A DNA stretch of 64,000 nt, from contig NZ_CP116384.1 of the NCBI RefSeq assembly GCF_028201475.1, positions 1,054,001 to 1,118,000 of the forward strand, in the 5' to 3' direction. Shown piece by piece: positions 1 to 8,299 of this stretch (positions within the stretch are counted from its first letter, which is position 1; each line of letters begins with the position of its first letter). A program made the position numbers and the translations under genes. This DNA is from Vibrio sp. SCSIO 43137. GTDB lineage: Bacteria > Pseudomonadota > Gammaproteobacteria > Enterobacterales > Vibrionaceae. Below the pieces are notes generated by a model that did not search any database, was not told where the DNA came from, and worked only from the letters and a program-made list of their open reading frames with translations.

Positions 1-186
1 AAAGCCAATATTAATGCGGTAATGAGGCTGCGTGAGTTGGGTTATCAGGGACGTATTGCCGTCACAACCCGCTATCAGGATGAAGAGCAGGAACTAAAAG
101 CCCTCGGGGTAGATCATACCTTTAATATCTATAGTGAAGCCGGGCTGGGCTTTGCCAATGAGTTGCAAATTGTGGTCAGAAAATAG
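1..186 (+). CDS. C-terminal end of a probable cation:proton antiporter (nucleotide-binding regulatory domain)
   Basis: Open from base 1 to a TAG at 184-186, so only the last 61 residues of a longer protein are present. The tail (RLRELGYQGRIAVTTRY, then EELKALGVDHTFN and YSEAGLGFANEL) has the alternating beta/alpha character of the end of a TrkA-N Rossmann domain. It resembles the C-termini of Kef/CPA2-type antiporters, where this cytoplasmic domain gates K+ or Na+/H+ exchange. The membrane part lies outside the window, so the family call is an inference from a short stretch. It converges on the diguanylate cyclase gene with only 6 bases between the stop codons and no visible terminator. Confidence 0.5.
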   Translation, partial: KANINAVMRLRELGYQGRIAVTTRYQDEEQELKALGVDHTFNIYSEAGLGFANELQIVVRK

Positions 187-192
187 TCAGGC

Positions 193-1503
193 TCAGGACT
201 CACTATAGCGCTCAATTCGGTTTCTGCCGTTTGTCTTTGCACGGTACATGGCGATATCTGCATTCTGTATCAGTCGTTGTCTGGTTGCGGCGTGATTTGG
301 ATATAAGGCAATGCCCATACTGACCGTCAGGCAAACGCAACTGTTTTCCGTCAGCATGATCCGGTTTTGATTTATGGTCTGACGCAGGTTTTCAGCAACC
401 ACCATCGCCGTCTCTTCATTCAGGCCGGGTAGCATCACCAGAAACTCTTCCCCACCCCAGCGAAACAGCAGATCATCAGCACGAAGGTTTTTCTGGATAT
501 TGTTAACAAACGCTTTCAACACCTCGTCACCGGCACTGTGGCCATGTTCATCGTTCACTTTTTTGAAGTAATCTATATCAAGAAGCAATACAGCAAAGCC
601 TGTGCCATTGAGTCTTGCTGTCCTTAGCTGCTCGTCAATAGATTCTTTTGCCACCCGACGGTTAAACGCTCCGGTGAGTTCATCCGTGGCGGCCTGACTC
701 TCCAGCCGCTCCTGAAGCTTTACCTGATCCGTAACATTCTGCACCATGCCTACGGCCACAAGAGGCGTTCCGTCTTTTTTGTACTCGCTGACCTTTCCTC
801 TGTCATGAACCCATATATAGTGCCCAGCCCGGTTTCTCAGCCGGTATATAGCCTCGTACCTGTCGAGATTTCCGGCCAGATGATCATTGAGATTGGCCAT
901 CACACGTTCGGCATCATCTTTATGGATAGCATCAGCCCAAAAGCTGACGTCTTTTACCACCTCTTCCGGTCCAAACCCTCTCATCTGTTTCAGTTTAGGG
1001 CTGACATACAGCTCTCCGCTCTGAATACTCCATTGCCAGACACCGTCAGTCGCCTCATTCAGGGCGTACCAGAGGCTGTGCTTATGATCTTTTAATTCGT
1101 TGTCTATCACCACCCGGGAAGTAATATCACGGGCAACAGAGAGAAAGTAGCCCTCACCAGTACAGTTAAAGTAACTGGTGCGCACTTCAACAGGAAATAC
1201 ACTGCCGTCACTGCGTTTATGACGACCGATAAACAGATAAGGCTGATGAGCTTGCTTAATAACTTGTGAAATTTCACTCCACTGAGGCAGATTAATAACA
1301 TCTTCCTGCAGGCTTAACACCGAACGGTTTAACACCTCCTCTTCCTCCATCTTTAATGACTCACAACCAGCCTTATTTACAAACAAAATATTGGAAGTTT
1401 CAGGATCAATCAGAAAGATGGCATCAGGCAGGTTTTGTAACAGGCAGGCGTCAAGAATGTCATGTGGTGTCCTTGTCTCACAGGTTTTCCAGCGACTGCT
1501 CAT
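193..1503 (-). CDS. PAS-PAS-GGDEF diguanylate cyclase
   Basis: Predicted cytosolic diguanylate cyclase of 436 residues that would make cyclic di-GMP from two GTP. No membrane segment is visible. The first PAS domain (about residues 20-130) starts at LPDAIFLIDPETSNILFVN; the second (about 145-262) has the PAS/PAC ending RNRAGHYIWVHDRGKV. The GGDEF domain follows (about 270-432). The active-site loop is GGEEF (350-354), a functional variant, and an inhibitory I-site RxxD (RADD, 341-344) lies five residues before it, so product inhibition is expected. The ligands of the PAS domains are unknown. It is one of three GGDEF proteins in the window and is separated from its neighbours, so it is probably monocistronic. 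Confidence 0.9.
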   Translation of the reverse strand: MSSRWKTCETRTPHDILDACLLQNLPDAIFLIDPETSNILFVNKAGCESLKMEEEEVLNRSVLSLQEDVINLPQWSEISQVIKQAHQPYLFIGRHKRSDGSVFPVEVRTSYFNCTGEGYFLSVARDITSRVVIDNELKDHKHSLWYALNEATDGVWQWSIQSGELYVSPKLKQMRGFGPEEVVKDVSFWADAIHKDDAERVMANLNDHLAGNLDRYEAIYRLRNRAGHYIWVHDRGKVSEYKKDGTPLVAVGMVQNVTDQVKLQERLESQAATDELTGAFNRRVAKESIDEQLRTARLNGTGFAVLLLDIDYFKKVNDEHGHSAGDEVLKAFVNNIQKNLRADDLLFRWGGEEFLVMLPGLNEETAMVVAENLRQTINQNRIMLTENSCVCLTVSMGIALYPNHAATRQRLIQNADIAMYRAKTNGRNRIERYSES

Positions 1504-1647
1504 TCTCTTATCTCCTGCCCGATCTCTGCTCAGGCTTAATCCACGCAGAATAACTCGTTATGTAAATTAACCTTAGCTCGTTATGGAACAAATATCACTA
1601 CTGATAGTTTTATAAGTTCGGCCAAATCATAGCTTATTGGTAATAAA

Positions 1648-2619
1648 TCATAGTTTGTTCACAATATTGACCGGTTTTCCCTTCAGCCAAGCTTCTATAT
1701 TGTCAGCAACAGCCTGAGTGATTCTTTTTCTGGCATCCAGTGTCGCCCATGCAACATGTGGGGTGATTACACAGTTTCTGGCGCTCAGCAGTGGGTTATC
1801 AGGCAACGGTGGTTCCTGCTGCAGAGTATCAAGGGCAGCGCCGGCAATATGACCGCTATTAAGTAACTCAGCTAAATCCTGCTCTACCACAAGCTGGCCT
1901 CTGGCAGTATTAATCAACAGGGAACCGGGCTTCATCTTCAGCATACGTTGTTTATCAAACAGATTCTCTGTGTCAGGAAATACCGGGCAGTGCAGGGAAA
2001 CAATATCAGATTGTTTCAGCAGTTCATCAAGAGAGGCAAACTCAACAGGAAAAGCGACTTCTTTCTCTCCTCTGGGGCTATAAGCGACTACCTTCATCTT
2101 AAAAGCATTGGCCAGCTCAGCGACCCGTTGACCAATCCTGCCAAAGCCCAGTATGCCAATAGTCTTACCTGCCAGTTCCGCCTGAGGGAAAACTGTGTAA
2201 GTCCAGTCACCGCTGTTACTCCAGCCAAGGTTGTCCCGCACATCACAGCTAATCACTTCAACTTTACGAACGAGGTTAAACATCATGGCAAACACCATTT
2301 CGGCAACGGTATCTGTGCCATAGGCGGGAACATTAACCACAGGTATCCCTTTCTCTCTGGCGTACTCATAATCAACAACATTGTAGCCCGTCGCCAGAAC
2401 ACCGATATATTCAAGCTGTTCACAACGATCAATCACTTCACGGCTGATGGGGGTTTTGTTGGTTAACAGAACATTTGCGTTTTCAGCACGCTTAATAACC
2501 TGATTTAGTCCACCTTTAGACTCGTCGTAACAATCAAACTCCCCCAGACGCGCTACTGCATCCCACGGGTTATCTCCCGGATTTAAAGTATACCCATCTA
2601 GGCAAACTATCTTTTTCAT
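1648..2619 (-). CDS. hprA: D-2-hydroxyacid dehydrogenase, glycerate dehydrogenase/hydroxypyruvate reductase type
   Basis: NAD(P)-dependent D-isomer-specific 2-hydroxyacid dehydrogenase of 323 residues. The Rossmann nucleotide loop is GILGFGRIGQ (155-164). The catalytic triad of the family is visible as Arg240 (NTARG), Glu269 (LQQEPP) and His288 (ITPHVAWAT). The His-x-Ala-Trp-Ala context after the catalytic His is typical of glycerate dehydrogenase/hydroxypyruvate reductase rather than lactate or erythronate-4-phosphate dehydrogenases. The predicted reaction is interconversion of glycerate and hydroxypyruvate (possibly glyoxylate reduction) in the cytosol. It is divergent from manA, with about 180 bases shared upstream. 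The exact substrate cannot be fixed from sequence, so the symbol is tentative. Confidence 0.8.
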   Translation of the reverse strand: MKKIVCLDGYTLNPGDNPWDAVARLGEFDCYDESKGGLNQVIKRAENANVLLTNKTPISREVIDRCEQLEYIGVLATGYNVVDYEYAREKGIPVVNVPAYGTDTVAEMVFAMMFNLVRKVEVISCDVRDNLGWSNSGDWTYTVFPQAELAGKTIGILGFGRIGQRVAELANAFKMKVVAYSPRGEKEVAFPVEFASLDELLKQSDIVSLHCPVFPDTENLFDKQRMLKMKPGSLLINTARGQLVVEQDLAELLNSGHIAGAALDTLQQEPPLPDNPLLSARNCVITPHVAWATLDARKRITQAVADNIEAWLKGKPVNIVNKL

Positions 2620-2796
2620 TCCCTTTCCTCATCTGACTGGCACGATTAACAGAGTCAATTAGCAACAAAGTCCCGATTGACTAAAATCAATACAACCCAA
2701 TTAATTTGTATTGCTTTGGTATTATCATAATGACTTTTTCAGCCGATAGCGTAAACTATCCCCGTTTTTATTTTGATCATTTTTTAAGGGATGTCT

Positions 2797-3996
2797 ATGA
2801 GTCAGGAAAACCATCAGTTTTTCTTTCCTATGAAAAACGTAATACAGGATTATGCCTGGGGAAGCACAACATCAATTAACCAACTATTTGCTATTGAAAA
2901 TCCGCATGGAAAACCACAGGCTGAGATCTGGATGGGGGCACACCCAAATGGTTGCTCAACCATAGTTGAAAATGGTGAAGAGCAGCTGCTGTCCGATTTT
3001 ATCAATCTGGATAAGTCCGGCATCCTGACCGTTGAAACCGATACTCAGTTCGGCGAACTGCCTTACCTGTTTAAAGTTCTGGCAGCAGAGCAGGCACTTT
3101 CTATACAAGTTCACCCAAGTAAAGAACAGGCAGAGATTGGTTTCCAGAAGGAAGAGCAGGCAGGTATTGCACGCAACGCTGCGAACCGAAATTATAAAGA
3201 TCCAAACCACAAGCCTGAGCTGGTTTATGCCCTGACAGCTTATCAGGCAATGAATGGTTTTCGTCAGTTCAGCGACATTCTTGCGCTGTTTCAGCAAGTC
3301 AATGTACCAAGCCTTACCGATATAGTTGAAGCTTTTGCTAACCAGACAGACGAGCAGGGACTTGAAGTATTCTTTGCCTCTATTCTCTCCCTTAAAGGGG
3401 GTGACAAAGACTCAGCCGTAAGCCATCTGCTGGATTATGCTGAAGAAAACAATAGCGATGCACTTTTCACACTGATTCTTGAATTATCCGGCCAATACCC
3501 GGGTGATATCGGTCTGTTCTGCCCGCTGATGTTGAATGTGCTGACACTGCAACCGGGCGAAGCCATGTTCTTAGATGCCTGCACACCTCACGCCTATATA
3601 AAAGGTACAGGTCTGGAGATTATGGCTAACTCTGATAACGTTCTGCGCTCAGGGTTAACGCCTAAATATATGGACGTAGAAGAACTTGTTGCCTGCACCC
3701 GCTTTGCTGTTAAACCTGAGAGTGAGCTTCTGAATACTCCGCAGCAGAAAGACGGTGGCTTATACTATCCTGTCCCGGTAGAAGATTTTAAGTTCGCTGT
3801 TTTCGACAGTATTGAGAATCTTCCGCTAACCATGGCGAGTGCTGAAATACTACTGCCTCTGGACAGTGACCTGACCGTGTCTCACCACAGTGGTGAAAGC
3901 GTAACGGTGAAAAAAGGCCAATCACTGTTTATTCCTGCCTATGCAGGGAAATACCAGATCACAAGTCAGGGACGAGTAGCAAGGGCGTTTAACTAA
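2797..3996 (+). CDS. manA: Mannose-6-phosphate isomerase, class I
   Basis: Type I phosphomannose isomerase, a zinc enzyme linking mannose-6-phosphate and fructose-6-phosphate. Family signatures are present: the opening IQDYAWGS near the N-terminus, the metal-site segment LSIQVHPS, a glutamate ligand in HKPELVYAL, a histidine ligand in CTPHAYIKGTG, and the substrate-side arginine in RSGLTPKYMD. There are two in-frame ATGs. The one at 2797 is preferred because the AAGGG at 2786-2790 lies 6 bases before it, whereas that sequence abuts the ATG at 2791. This gives 399 residues. A strong terminator follows. Its position just upstream of a glucose/mannose-type ABC transporter locus fits a role in mannose use, but it is separately transcribed. 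Confidence 0.95.
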   Translation: MSQENHQFFFPMKNVIQDYAWGSTTSINQLFAIENPHGKPQAEIWMGAHPNGCSTIVENGEEQLLSDFINLDKSGILTVETDTQFGELPYLFKVLAAEQALSIQVHPSKEQAEIGFQKEEQAGIARNAANRNYKDPNHKPELVYALTAYQAMNGFRQFSDILALFQQVNVPSLTDIVEAFANQTDEQGLEVFFASILSLKGGDKDSAVSHLLDYAEENNSDALFTLILELSGQYPGDIGLFCPLMLNVLTLQPGEAMFLDACTPHAYIKGTGLEIMANSDNVLRSGLTPKYMDVEELVACTRFAVKPESELLNTPQQKDGGLYYPVPVEDFKFAVFDSIENLPLTMASAEILLPLDSDLTVSHHSGESVTVKKGQSLFIPAYAGKYQITSQGRVARAFN

Positions 3997-4020
3997 TTCC
4001 CTCTCCTCACACTCCTTCTA

Positions 4021-4052
4021 AAACGCCTGCCATCTCTGGCAGGCGTTTTTTA
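4021..4052 (+). terminator. Rho-independent terminator of manA
   Basis: Ten-base perfect arms AACGCCTGCC / GGCAGGCGTT with a 6-base loop, followed directly by a run of T. It lies 25 bases after the manA stop. Confidence 0.9.
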
Positions 4053-4129
4053 TTGCCTTTTTAATACACCTGAATAACTGATCTTGACTGCACAACAAAG
4101 CAGATATCGATAAATAAACCCTCTGCGCC

Positions 4130-4192
4130 ATGGATGGTGCGGCGGAGCTCCAGGGATGGATTTATGCGTGTTTGTGTTCGATTTTTACCGAA
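4130..4192 (+). repeat. Degenerate intergenic repeat, copy 1
   Basis: Shares a 17-base identical core (TTTATGCGTGTTTGTGT, from 4161) and partly matching flanks with the copy at 4346-4405. The flanks include an ATGG..GGTG start and a GAGC.CCA/T block, with CCGA near the end. The overall arrangement suggests two copies of one element rather than chance. Confidence 0.6.
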
Positions 4193-4345
4193 GTGCTTCA
4201 TCTTTAGCACATGTTATTTGCCTGAATTGTCCTTTGAACTCTATTTGGGTAACTATCTGAAAACACTTAGATATCCACAAGTTGAGTCCAGTACGCAAAT
4301 TAGGTACCGGAGTTTAAGTACAGATAAACTAGTGAGAGTATAACA

Positions 4346-4405
4346 ATGGGGTGAAATAGAGCCTCATGGGCAATTTATGCGTGTTTGTGTCCGGTATTTG
4401 CCGAT
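4346..4405 (+). repeat. Degenerate intergenic repeat, copy 2
   Basis: Second copy of the element at 4130-4192, same orientation, about 215 bases downstream. The core begins at 4374. After the 17-base identity the match continues with about 10 of 15 positions. Confidence 0.6.
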
Positions 4406-4518
4406 ACTGTTTATAAGCATATATATGATTACTAACAAAAGTCCGAAATAGAGAAGCAGATCAAATCCTGAAGCAAACGATGCTACAAAACTCTGATTTT
4501 TACTCACAAGGGGTTACC

Positions 4519-4581
4519 ATGGAGCGTTCGTTAGCTAAAATCAGCGGCGATAAGACGGATTTAAGAAGAGGAAACCAATGA
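4519..4581 (+). CDS. Possible 20-codon leader peptide coupled to the response regulator
   Basis: A short frame starting MERSLAKISGDK. It is preceded by AAGGGG (4508-4513) at 5 bases spacing, and its TGA overlaps the ATG of the response regulator as ATGA (4578-4581). The spacing, ribosome site and stop-start overlap are those of a translationally coupled upstream gene. No family is recognised; it could also be a chance frame. Coupling would let translation of this peptide set the level of the regulator. Confidence 0.4.
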   Translation: MERSLAKISGDKTDLRRGNQ

Positions 4582-5309
4582 AAGAACAAGCACATATCTT
4601 AGTGGTCGATGACGATAAAGAGATCCGGGATCTGCTCAATCAGTATCTTTCTAAATCCGGCTATCTGGTTTCCGTGGCTGAAGATGGCGACGCCATGCAC
4701 CAGCATATTGAAGAAAACGGCTATCCAACCCTGATTCTGCTCGATGTGATGTTGCCCGGTGATGATGGTTTCTCTCTTTGCCAGCAGGTACGTAAAAGTT
4801 CTAATGTGCCCATTATTATGCTGACGGCAGTTTCTGATGTGACAGATCAGATTATTGGTCTGGAAATTGGCGCTGATGACTACATTGCTAAGCCTTTTAA
4901 CCCGCGACAACTTATCGCCCGTATTAAAGCCGTTCTGAGACGAAGTCACTCAACAGAATCAGAGTCCGCCTCGGACAAAATACCAAAAGGGATCAATTTT
5001 GGTGTCTGGCATCTGGATACGCTGGCACACAGTCTCTGGAATCAGGAAACCAATGAACAGTTTGAGCTCTCCGGCAGTGACTTTGCCCTGCTGATGCTGT
5101 TCCTCTCCCGCCCTAACGAGATACTTGACCGTGACACTATCTCATTTGCCACTCGTGGAAGGGCTGCCCTGCCATTTGAAAGGGGAATCGACGTACAGTT
5201 AAGCCGGTTGCGCCAGAGGCTGGGAGACAGCCAAAAGCAGCATCAGTATATAAAAACCATGCGTGGCAACGGCTATATCTTTACGGCTCCGGTCTCCTAC
5301 GAGAGTTAA
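4578..5309 (+). CDS. gltR: OmpR-family response regulator, GltR-like
   Basis: Two-component response regulator of 243 residues. The receiver domain (about 1-125) has the acidic pocket VVDDD, phospho-acceptor Asp56 in LLDVMLPG, Thr83 (IIMLTA) and Lys105 (IAKPF). The C-terminal winged helix (about 140-238) has the OmpR/PhoB shape and ends near KTMRGNGYIFTAP. The start has GAGG 6 bases upstream. Three bases separate its stop from the sensor kinase. In Pseudomonas, GltR with the kinase GtrS controls the adjacent glucose ABC transporter genes. The same neighbours occur here, so a similar role in activating the transporter is inferred. Confidence 0.85.
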   Translation: MKEQAHILVVDDDKEIRDLLNQYLSKSGYLVSVAEDGDAMHQHIEENGYPTLILLDVMLPGDDGFSLCQQVRKSSNVPIIMLTAVSDVTDQIIGLEIGADDYIAKPFNPRQLIARIKAVLRRSHSTESESASDKIPKGINFGVWHLDTLAHSLWNQETNEQFELSGSDFALLMLFLSRPNEILDRDTISFATRGRAALPFERGIDVQLSRLRQRLGDSQKQHQYIKTMRGNGYIFTAPVSYES

Positions 5310-5312
5310 CAG

Positions 5313-6752
5313 ATGAAAAAGCTATTGTCACCCGGTTCACTGGTTGCCCGAACACTCTGGCTAACCTTAATCGCGGTGCTTTTGGCTCAGGGAATTGCTA
5401 CCGGTATCTGGTATTCGCAAACCAAACAGAAAGAGCTGGATGGTATCAGTTCTACCTCCGCCAGTATGGCGAGTATCTTCGCCTCTACCGTTAACTTCTT
5501 TCAGGCTCTTCCGGTGCAATACCGCCATATTGTTCTGGATCAGATCCGCAATATGGGCGGAACACGATTTTTCGTTTCCTTTAATAAAGAGAAACTGGAA
5601 ACCGACCCTATACCAGACAACTATCTGGAAACCGCCTCTATTAATGCTGTTACCTCTGTGCTCAGAGAAAAACTCAATAATGTTGAAACCATCTCGGTAG
5701 AGTTTTCCAAGCCAGACAAACTAAGAGTACTGAAAAACGATATTTATCTTCATGATTTACCTAAGTCATGGGCCTATTACACCCTGACACTTGAGCCGCT
5801 AAACCCGCCGATTCTGGTGGTACAGATAGAGCTGAGTACCCATGAGTGGATCTATATCGCCGCCCTGTTACCGGCTCCTTATGTCAGCCTGAATGATGAC
5901 ATTATCGGTTATGAGCAGTTAATGTTTCTGCTCTTCTCCACCCTGATATTAATGGTATTGGTCTACTTTCTTATCCGACGACAGATACGCCCGATTAAAA
6001 ATATCGCTACCGCGGCCAATAAAATGAGTATTGATATCGAGCAGCCGGAGCTGGAAGAGGAAGGCGCCAACGAACTTATTATGGCCACCCGGGCGTTTAA
6101 CCGCATGCAGAGCCGTATCCGTCACTATGTTCACGACAGGGAAACTCTCTTCTCTGCCATTTCTCATGATCTGAAAACCCCCATTACCCGTCTGAGAATT
6201 CGTACCGAGTTGCTGGATGAAGATGATAGCCGCAATAAATTTAATGAAGATCTGGATGAGCTGGAGATGATGGTTAAGGGGGCTCTTCAGGCGGTAAAAG
6301 ATACTGATATTCATGAAAATAATAGTTCTATCGATATAAAAGGGCTGTTACATAATGTTGCAGAGTTGCATAACCAGCATGAAGTCAAAGTGCATATTCC
6401 CGACCTGCCGATTAAGCCGATTGTCGGCAAGCCACTGGCCATTAAGCGTGTTTTGAGCAACCTGATTGATAACGGCGTTAAATATGGCCATAGCGTTGTG
6501 GTGCTACCGAAAGAGACACCACAGGGACTACTGCTGACTTTCGAAGACCGCGGAGAAGGAATTCCTGAAGATAAGTTGGAAGCGGTATTCGAACCCTATT
6601 TTCGTCTGGCAAAAGACAGCAACGGACACGGATTAGGTCTTGGAATTTGCCGTAATATCCTCCATGCACATGGCGGAGATCTCATTCTTAAAAACTCACC
6701 ATTTGGCGGATTATGCGCTGAAATCCTTATTCCACGTAACCTCGCCATCTAA
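5313..6752 (+). CDS. gtrS: Sensor histidine kinase, GtrS-like
   Basis: Inner-membrane sensor kinase of 479 residues. Membrane helices lie at about 11-31 and 203-221 and enclose a periplasmic sensor of roughly 170 residues. A HAMP linker (about 222-275), the HisKA domain with His285 in SAISHDLKTP, and an HATPase domain follow. The ATP-binding boxes are all present: N box LSNLIDNGVKYG, G1 EDRGEGIP, G2 GHGLGLGICRNI. All catalytic motifs are intact. It forms an operon with the upstream regulator. The ligand is unknown; for the Pseudomonas counterpart sugar-acid intermediates have been proposed. It is followed, after about 165 bases, by the sugar transporter it probably controls. Confidence 0.85.
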   Translation: MKKLLSPGSLVARTLWLTLIAVLLAQGIATGIWYSQTKQKELDGISSTSASMASIFASTVNFFQALPVQYRHIVLDQIRNMGGTRFFVSFNKEKLETDPIPDNYLETASINAVTSVLREKLNNVETISVEFSKPDKLRVLKNDIYLHDLPKSWAYYTLTLEPLNPPILVVQIELSTHEWIYIAALLPAPYVSLNDDIIGYEQLMFLLFSTLILMVLVYFLIRRQIRPIKNIATAANKMSIDIEQPELEEEGANELIMATRAFNRMQSRIRHYVHDRETLFSAISHDLKTPITRLRIRTELLDEDDSRNKFNEDLDELEMMVKGALQAVKDTDIHENNSSIDIKGLLHNVAELHNQHEVKVHIPDLPIKPIVGKPLAIKRVLSNLIDNGVKYGHSVVVLPKETPQGLLLTFEDRGEGIPEDKLEAVFEPYFRLAKDSNGHGLGLGICRNILHAHGGDLILKNSPFGGLCAEILIPRNLAI

Positions 6753-6918
6753 CGTAACGGGTTTGTTACATTCAAGAAAACCTTTGTTTCATTCTTCTTT
6801 CAAAATTCCCTTTACGATTGGATTGTGCTGATTTTTTAACCCTACATTAACATTAGCACTGACAAAAGAATGGATAGAACATATCCAATTGGCTTAATCC
6901 AATACATGGACGAGAACA

Positions 6919-8166
6919 ATGAATATAAAAAAATCCCTAGTCGCTCTTTCCCTCCTTGCTGCCACTAATTTTGCCTCTGCAGGTGAAGTAGAAGTACTTC
7001 ACTGGTGGACATCAGGTGGTGAAGCTAAATCTGTAGCCGCGCTGAAAGATATGCTTGAAGCACAAGGCCACTCATGGAAAGACTTTGCTGTAGCAGGTGG
7101 TTCAGGTACCAGTGCAATGACTGTACTGAAAACCCGTGCGGTTTCAGGTAACCCGCCGGCAGCAGCACAGATTAAAGGCCACGACATTCAGGAATGGGGT
7201 GGTCTGGGCTTTTTAACCAGCTTAGATGATGTTGCTAAAACCAATAAATGGGACTCTTTAGTACCTTCTATGGTTACCGATATCATGAAGTACGACGGCG
7301 AATACGTAGCTGTACCGGTGAACGTTCACCGTGTTAACTGGCTATGGGCTAACAAAGAAGTGTTCGAAAAAGCGGGCGTAAAAGTACCAACTACAATGGA
7401 CGAGTTCTTTATGGTTGGTGACAAACTGAAAGCTGCGGGCATTATTCCTCTTGCTCACGGTGGTCAGGCATGGCAGGACGCTACGGTATTCGAAGCTGTT
7501 GCACTGGATGTTCTTGGCTCTGACGGCTACCGCAAAGCCTTCGTTGATCTGGACATGAATGTTCTTGGCGGCGAGAAGATGGTTGAAGTATTTAAAGTGT
7601 TTAAGAAAATGCACAACTACATCGACAAAAACTCTCCGGGTCGTGACTGGAACGTAGCAACCTCAATGGTTATCAATGGCGAAGCAGCAATGCAGATCAT
7701 GGGTGACTGGGCGAAAGGTGAGTTTACCGCAGCGGGTAAAGTTCCGGGTAAAGACTATGTGTGTGTTCCAGCTCCGGGCACAGCAGGTCAGTTTACACAT
7801 AACGTAGATAGCTTCGCCTTCTTTGAACTGCAAGATGGTGAGCAGCAGAAAGCACAGAAAGCACTGGCTGCAACTATCCTGACTCCTGAGTTCCAGGAAG
7901 TATTTAACCTGAACAAGGGTTCTATCCCGGTACGTCTGGATGCCGATATGTCTAAGTTTGACGCATGTGCACTTTCTTCAATGAAAGACTTTAAAGCAAC
8001 TGCGAAGAGCGGCGATCTGGTACCAAGTATGGCTCACGGTATGTCAACCACCAGCTATGCACAGGGTGCTATCTATGACGTAGTGACTAACTTCTTCAAC
8101 GATCCAAACGCTGATCCGAAAGAAGCTGCAGGCAAACTGGCGAAAGCAGTTAAAGCAGCAATGTAA
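6919..8166 (+). CDS. gtsA: Glucose/mannose-type ABC transporter, periplasmic binding protein
   Basis: Solute-binding protein of 415 residues with a Sec signal peptide (about 1-21, ending near FASAG). The mature start reads [15 protein letters not shown], and the segments [36 protein letters not shown] and [10 protein letters not shown] match family 1 sugar-binding proteins of the Pseudomonas GtsA/GltB glucose type closely. Predicted role: capture of glucose and/or mannose in the periplasm for GtsBCD. Start supported by GGACGAGAACA upstream. An inter-gene pair of hairpins follows the stop. That is typical of operons in which the binding protein is made in excess over the membrane subunits. Confidence 0.92.
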   Translation: MNIKKSLVALSLLAATNFASAGEVEVLHWWTSGGEAKSVAALKDMLEAQGHSWKDFAVAGGSGTSAMTVLKTRAVSGNPPAAAQIKGHDIQEWGGLGFLTSLDDVAKTNKWDSLVPSMVTDIMKYDGEYVAVPVNVHRVNWLWANKEVFEKAGVKVPTTMDEFFMVGDKLKAAGIIPLAHGGQAWQDATVFEAVALDVLGSDGYRKAFVDLDMNVLGGEKMVEVFKVFKKMHNYIDKNSPGRDWNVATSMVINGEAAMQIMGDWAKGEFTAAGKVPGKDYVCVPAPGTAGQFTHNVDSFAFFELQDGEQQKAQKALAATILTPEFQEVFNLNKGSIPVRLDADMSKFDACALSSMKDFKATAKSGDLVPSMAHGMSTTSYAQGAIYDVVTNFFNDPNADPKEAAGKLAKAVKAAM

Positions 8167-8216
8167 GCTGAACGGGTTCTATACCTGATTCAGAGGTTCT
8201 CTTCTGAGGACAAAGG

Positions 8217-8270
8217 CGGTGCCTGTTTTCTGAGGCACCGTCTGCTTAACCGGGTGATCGTATGACCCGG
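8217..8270 (+). other. Two intercistronic stem-loops between gtsA and gtsB
   Basis: First hairpin: arms CGGTGCC / GGCACCG (8217-8223, 8234-8240). Second: CCGGGT / ACCCGG (8250-8255, 8265-8270). Neither is followed by a T run, so they are more likely mRNA-stabilising or partial-attenuation elements than full terminators, and would raise gtsA transcript over the rest. Confidence 0.65.
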
Positions 8271-8299
8271 AATTTTACTCATAAATTATGGAGCGCGTT

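Larger units (their letters stand above)
3997..4518. other. Gene-poor stretch between manA and the two-component operon
   Basis: About 520 bases without a convincing gene, apart from the manA terminator and two degenerate copies of a roughly 60-base repeat. A 69-codon open frame at 4134-4343 runs through the first repeat copy and lacks a ribosome-binding site, so it is not called. The promoter of the downstream two-component system should lie in the last 150 bases, but no clear -35/-10 pair is evident. Confidence 0.6.

Noticed and set aside
4134..4343. 69-codon plus-strand open frame between manA and the response regulator
   Set aside because: It runs through the first copy of a non-coding repeat, has no ribosome site and shows no protein family features.
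8288..8299. ATG at 8288 as the start of gtsB
   Set aside because: No ribosome site precedes it, while GGAG at 8290-8293 is well spaced for the in-frame TTG at 8300.
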